Source: an uncultured Clostridia bacterium
Lineage (GTDB): Bacteria; Bacillota; Clostridia; Christensenellales; UBA1242
Direction of reading: 5' to 3'
DNA: 64,000 nt
Assembly (NCBI GenBank): GCA_934754495.1
Contig: CAKVHW010000003.1
Span: 117,387-181,386, forward strand
The notes below the pieces were generated by a model. That model worked only from the letters and a program-made list of their open reading frames with translations, did not search any database and had not been told where the DNA came from. This document shows positions 61,677 through 64,000 of this stretch, piece after piece (the first letter of the stretch is position 1; each line of letters begins with the position of its first letter). A program made the translations under genes and the position numbers.

Positions 61677-62588
61677 ATGGAAAATGATATTATAGAAATT
61701 AAAAATCTTGATAAATCTTTTGGAGATATCCATGCTGTTGATAATTTATCATTTAAAGTTAAGCGTGGTGAATTATTTGCGTTTCTTGGTGTAAATGGTG
61801 CTGGGAAAAGTACCACTATTTCAATCATGTGTGGGACTCTTAACAAAGATAATGGAAAGGTCATAATAGATGGCAAAGATATTGACACTCAAATTTCAAG
61901 TATAACAAAAGAAATTGGTGTCGTTTTTCAAAACTCTGTTTTAGATAAAGTTTTAACTGTAAAAGATAATTTAATTTCCCGTGCTAGTCTTTATGAAATT
62001 TATGGACAAGAAGCCAATAAAAGAATTCTTGAACTTGCTGAACTTTTAGATTTTAAAAATTTACTCAATCGAACTGTTGGAAAACTTTCAGGTGGACAAA
62101 GGCGAAGAATTGATGTTGCTAGAGCTCTTTTACACAATCCCCAAATACTAATATTAGATGAACCAACTACTGGTCTTGACCCACAGACAAGAAAAACATT
62201 ATGGTCTGTTATTGATAATTGTAGAAAAAAACAAAATATGACAGTATTTTTAACCACTCATTATATGGAAGAAGCATCTGATGCGGACTATGTTATTATT
62301 CTTGATAATGGCAAAATATCTGCCGAAGGAACTCCCTTAGACTTAAAAAACAAATATTCGGGCGATTTTATAAATATTTATAATGAAACCGAAGAAAATG
62401 TTAAAAAATTAGGCGTTTCATATGAAAAAATAAGAGATTTTTTCAGGCTTGAAGTTAAAGATACCGAAGAAGCAAAAAATCTTATTATAAAATATCCAAA
62501 GTTATTTAAAGATTTTGAAATAACAAAAGGTAAAATGGATGATGTGTTTTTGGCTGTAACTGGTAAAAAACTCGTAGGGGGTAATTAA
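61677..62588 (+). CDS. ABC transporter ATP-binding protein (DrrA/CcmA type)
   Basis: 303 residues. Walker A GVNGAGKST, signature KLSGGQRRRIDVARAL, Walker B ILILDEPTTGLDPQ, H-loop TTHYMEEA, plus an 80-residue C-terminal domain typical of exporter ATPases for antibiotics or lipids. Start with a weak ribosome site (GTAAGGAA). The permease follows after one base. Confidence 0.95.
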   Translation: MENDIIEIKNLDKSFGDIHAVDNLSFKVKRGELFAFLGVNGAGKSTTISIMCGTLNKDNGKVIIDGKDIDTQISSITKEIGVVFQNSVLDKVLTVKDNLISRASLYEIYGQEANKRILELAELLDFKNLLNRTVGKLSGGQRRRIDVARALLHNPQILILDEPTTGLDPQTRKTLWSVIDNCRKKQNMTVFLTTHYMEEASDADYVIILDNGKISAEGTPLDLKNKYSGDFINIYNETEENVKKLGVSYEKIRDFFRLEVKDTEEAKNLIIKYPKLFKDFEITKGKMDDVFLAVTGKKLVGGN

Positions 62589-62589
62589 G

Positions 62590-63471
62590 ATGAAGACTTT
62601 ATTTTACATAACCAAACGAAACATGAAAATGTTTTTTAAAGATAAAGGAATGTTCTTTACTTCTCTTATAACACCTATCATATTATTGGTATTATTTGTA
62701 ACTTTTTTGGCTAAAATTTACAAACAAAGCTTACCAGCAGGGCTTCCTGAGAGAATACAATATGGGATTGTAAACGGACAATTATTTTCATCTTTATTTG
62801 CTGTAAGTTGTGTAACCGTTGCTTTTTGTGCAAATATGCTTATGGTTTCCGACAAGGTTAATGGCACAACAAAAGACATATATATTACTCCAACTAAAAA
62901 ATCTACCATTGCAATGTCATATTATTTTGCATCTTTATTTGCCACTTTGCTAGTTGCGCTTGTTGGCACAGTTGCATGTTTTATCTATATTGGAGCAACG
63001 GGTTGGTATATGTCATTTGGAGATGTAGTTTTAATTTTTATAGATTTATTTATGCTTAGCCTGTTCGGAACAGCATTATCTTCAATTATAAACTGTTTTC
63101 TATCATCTCAAGGACAAATATCTGCTGTTGGAACTATTGTTAGTGCCGGGTATGGCTTTATATGTGGAGCTTATATGCCTATATCTCAAATGGGCACGGT
63201 TATGCAAAATGTTTTAGCATTTTTGCCCGGGACATATGGAACATCTCTACTTAAATATAATGCTTTGAATGGCGTGTTTAGAGAAATGTCCAAACAAGGA
63301 ATTTCTGCAGATGTTATATCTGGCATAAAAGATAATATTGACTGCAATTTATACTTTTTTGGCAATCAAGTAAGCATTGGAACCATGTATGGAATTATGA
63401 TTGGCTCAATAATTTTGCTTATTGGTGCTTACATACTTATAAGCGTGTTAAGAGCCAAAAAGAAAAAATAA
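62590..63471 (+). CDS. ABC-2 type permease
   Basis: 293 residues with six membrane segments; an N-terminal amphipathic helix (TKRNMKMFFKDKGMFFTSLI) and the LPGTYGTSLL segment are typical of ABC-2 exporter permeases. Coupled to the ATPase gene. Substrate unknown. Confidence 0.9.
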   Translation: MKTLFYITKRNMKMFFKDKGMFFTSLITPIILLVLFVTFLAKIYKQSLPAGLPERIQYGIVNGQLFSSLFAVSCVTVAFCANMLMVSDKVNGTTKDIYITPTKKSTIAMSYYFASLFATLLVALVGTVACFIYIGATGWYMSFGDVVLIFIDLFMLSLFGTALSSIINCFLSSQGQISAVGTIVSAGYGFICGAYMPISQMGTVMQNVLAFLPGTYGTSLLKYNALNGVFREMSKQGISADVISGIKDNIDCNLYFFGNQVSIGTMYGIMIGSIILLIGAYILISVLRAKKKK

Positions 63472-63486
63472 AAAATTTTAAAGCAA

Positions 63487-63517
63487 AAAAATACAACCGA
63501 GCAAGGTTGTATTTTTT
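63487..63517. terminator. Bidirectional terminator
   Basis: ATACAACC and GGTTGTAT, loop GAGCAA, A and T runs on the two sides. Confidence 0.88.
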
Positions 63518-63530
63518 GTATTTTGTTTTC

Positions 63531-63950
63531 TTATTTAAAGAAAATATGCATTCCACCAAATGCAAAGAATAGCACTCCCACAACCAATGTAATGGTTGGT
63601 AAAACATTTGCGAAAATCAATGCTGTAGTGCCTTTCCCATTGATTTTTCTTTGTTGTTTGGCTAAATTGATTGCTTTTATTTGAATTGAAGGTGTAAAAA
63701 TCAAAACCAAAACTAAAACAAAAATACCCAAGCCAATATTTACCTGCCATGAACTAGCAACCAATATGAATGCAATCAAATAAACAATGGTGCTGACAAT
63801 AGTTACAACAATAGATAATTTCCCTTTTTTGTTATCTTTTAATTCTTCTTCCGTTGGATTTCTGTTTATTTCTGTGTCCCTTATTCTTTCTATTCTCCAA
63901 AGTTTTCCGATAGCTTCAAACGTTGCCTTTAAACCTCTAAAAAATTTCAT
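63531..63950 (-). CDS. Small membrane protein of unknown function
   Basis: 139 residues: a basic, soluble N-terminus (about 1-45) and three hydrophobic segments. Ribosome site GGGAGTAATT. No family recognised. It converges on the ABC operon. Confidence 0.6.
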   Translation of the reverse strand: MKFFRGLKATFEAIGKLWRIERIRDTEINRNPTEEELKDNKKGKLSIVVTIVSTIVYLIAFILVASSWQVNIGLGIFVLVLVLIFTPSIQIKAINLAKQQRKINGKGTTALIFANVLPTITLVVGVLFFAFGGMHIFFK

Positions 63951-64000
63951 AATTACTCCCTTATGTAATATTATGAATAAATTATATCATATTAAATAAA

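Overview
The window is AT-rich DNA with standard genetic code use, strong Shine-Dalgarno sites and short factor-independent terminators. It fits a low-GC, endospore-forming Gram-positive, most likely an uncultured gut member of the Clostridia. The sporulation genes (spoIVA, spoIVFA/spoIVFB, a YlmC/YmxH-type PRC-barrel gene, a SpoVB-like flippase) and the mreB-minD-minE-spoIVF order support this; the exact lineage cannot be read from the sequence.

Backbone, left part (1-22.6 kb): a DUF421 membrane protein cut by the window edge, a SpoVB-like flippase, a LysM protein, a very large surface protein with an unusual intracellular coiled-coil tail, a split TauE-type exporter and a small ferredoxin. 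Next comes a cell-shape, division and sporulation block: a Ppx/GppA-like pseudoenzyme, mreB, minD, minE, spoIVFA, spoIVFB. It is followed by comEC, holA, nrdR, ymxH-like, a membrane protein, der, plsY, spoIVA, a zinc-ribbon peptide and a YfcE-type phosphodiesterase.

tRNA cluster and first mobile element (22.6-37.2 kb): Gly, Arg, His, Gln, Lys and Leu tRNA genes. The tRNA-His gene is flanked by two units of about 175 bp, each bounded by a duplicated piece of tRNA-His and each carrying a conserved hairpin; a third hairpin copy lies just beyond the right end of the mobile element. A 13.4-kb element is integrated at the tRNA-Leu 3' end with a 27-bp direct repeat. It has a tyrosine integrase, tandem XRE repressors, a run of small and surface-type membrane proteins, a Zot-like (filamentous phage pI-like) ATPase, a winged-helix replication-type protein and several large DNA/RNA secondary structures. 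I read it as a probable inovirus-like prophage or a relative.

Second island (40.3-44.4 kb): a tRNA-Arg(CCU) gene is cut exactly in its anticodon loop by a 4.1-kb island. The two halves rejoin on paper to a perfect tRNA. The island carries an intact replacement tRNA-Arg(CCU), a Kiwa-type anti-phage pair (kwaA, kwaB), an integrase remnant, a HEPN-motif protein and a coiled-coil membrane protein. A lone 3' half of tRNA-Lys(CUU), also starting at the anticodon loop, at 61.35 kb suggests a similar event whose other half lies outside the window.

Right part (44.4-64 kb): a HExxH protein, a dCMP deaminase-like enzyme, a UDG-superfamily glycosylase, tRNA-Ala and tRNA-Ile, a cysteine-synthase-like enzyme, two alpha/beta hydrolases, a glycerol block (glpK divergent from a three-gene glycerol-3-phosphate dehydrogenase-like operon), a rhomboid protease, a giant M60-type (mucin-directed) surface metalloprotease and an ABC exporter. 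The lipase-like hydrolase next to glpK, the glycerol genes and the M60 protease fit life on host or dietary glycans and lipids.
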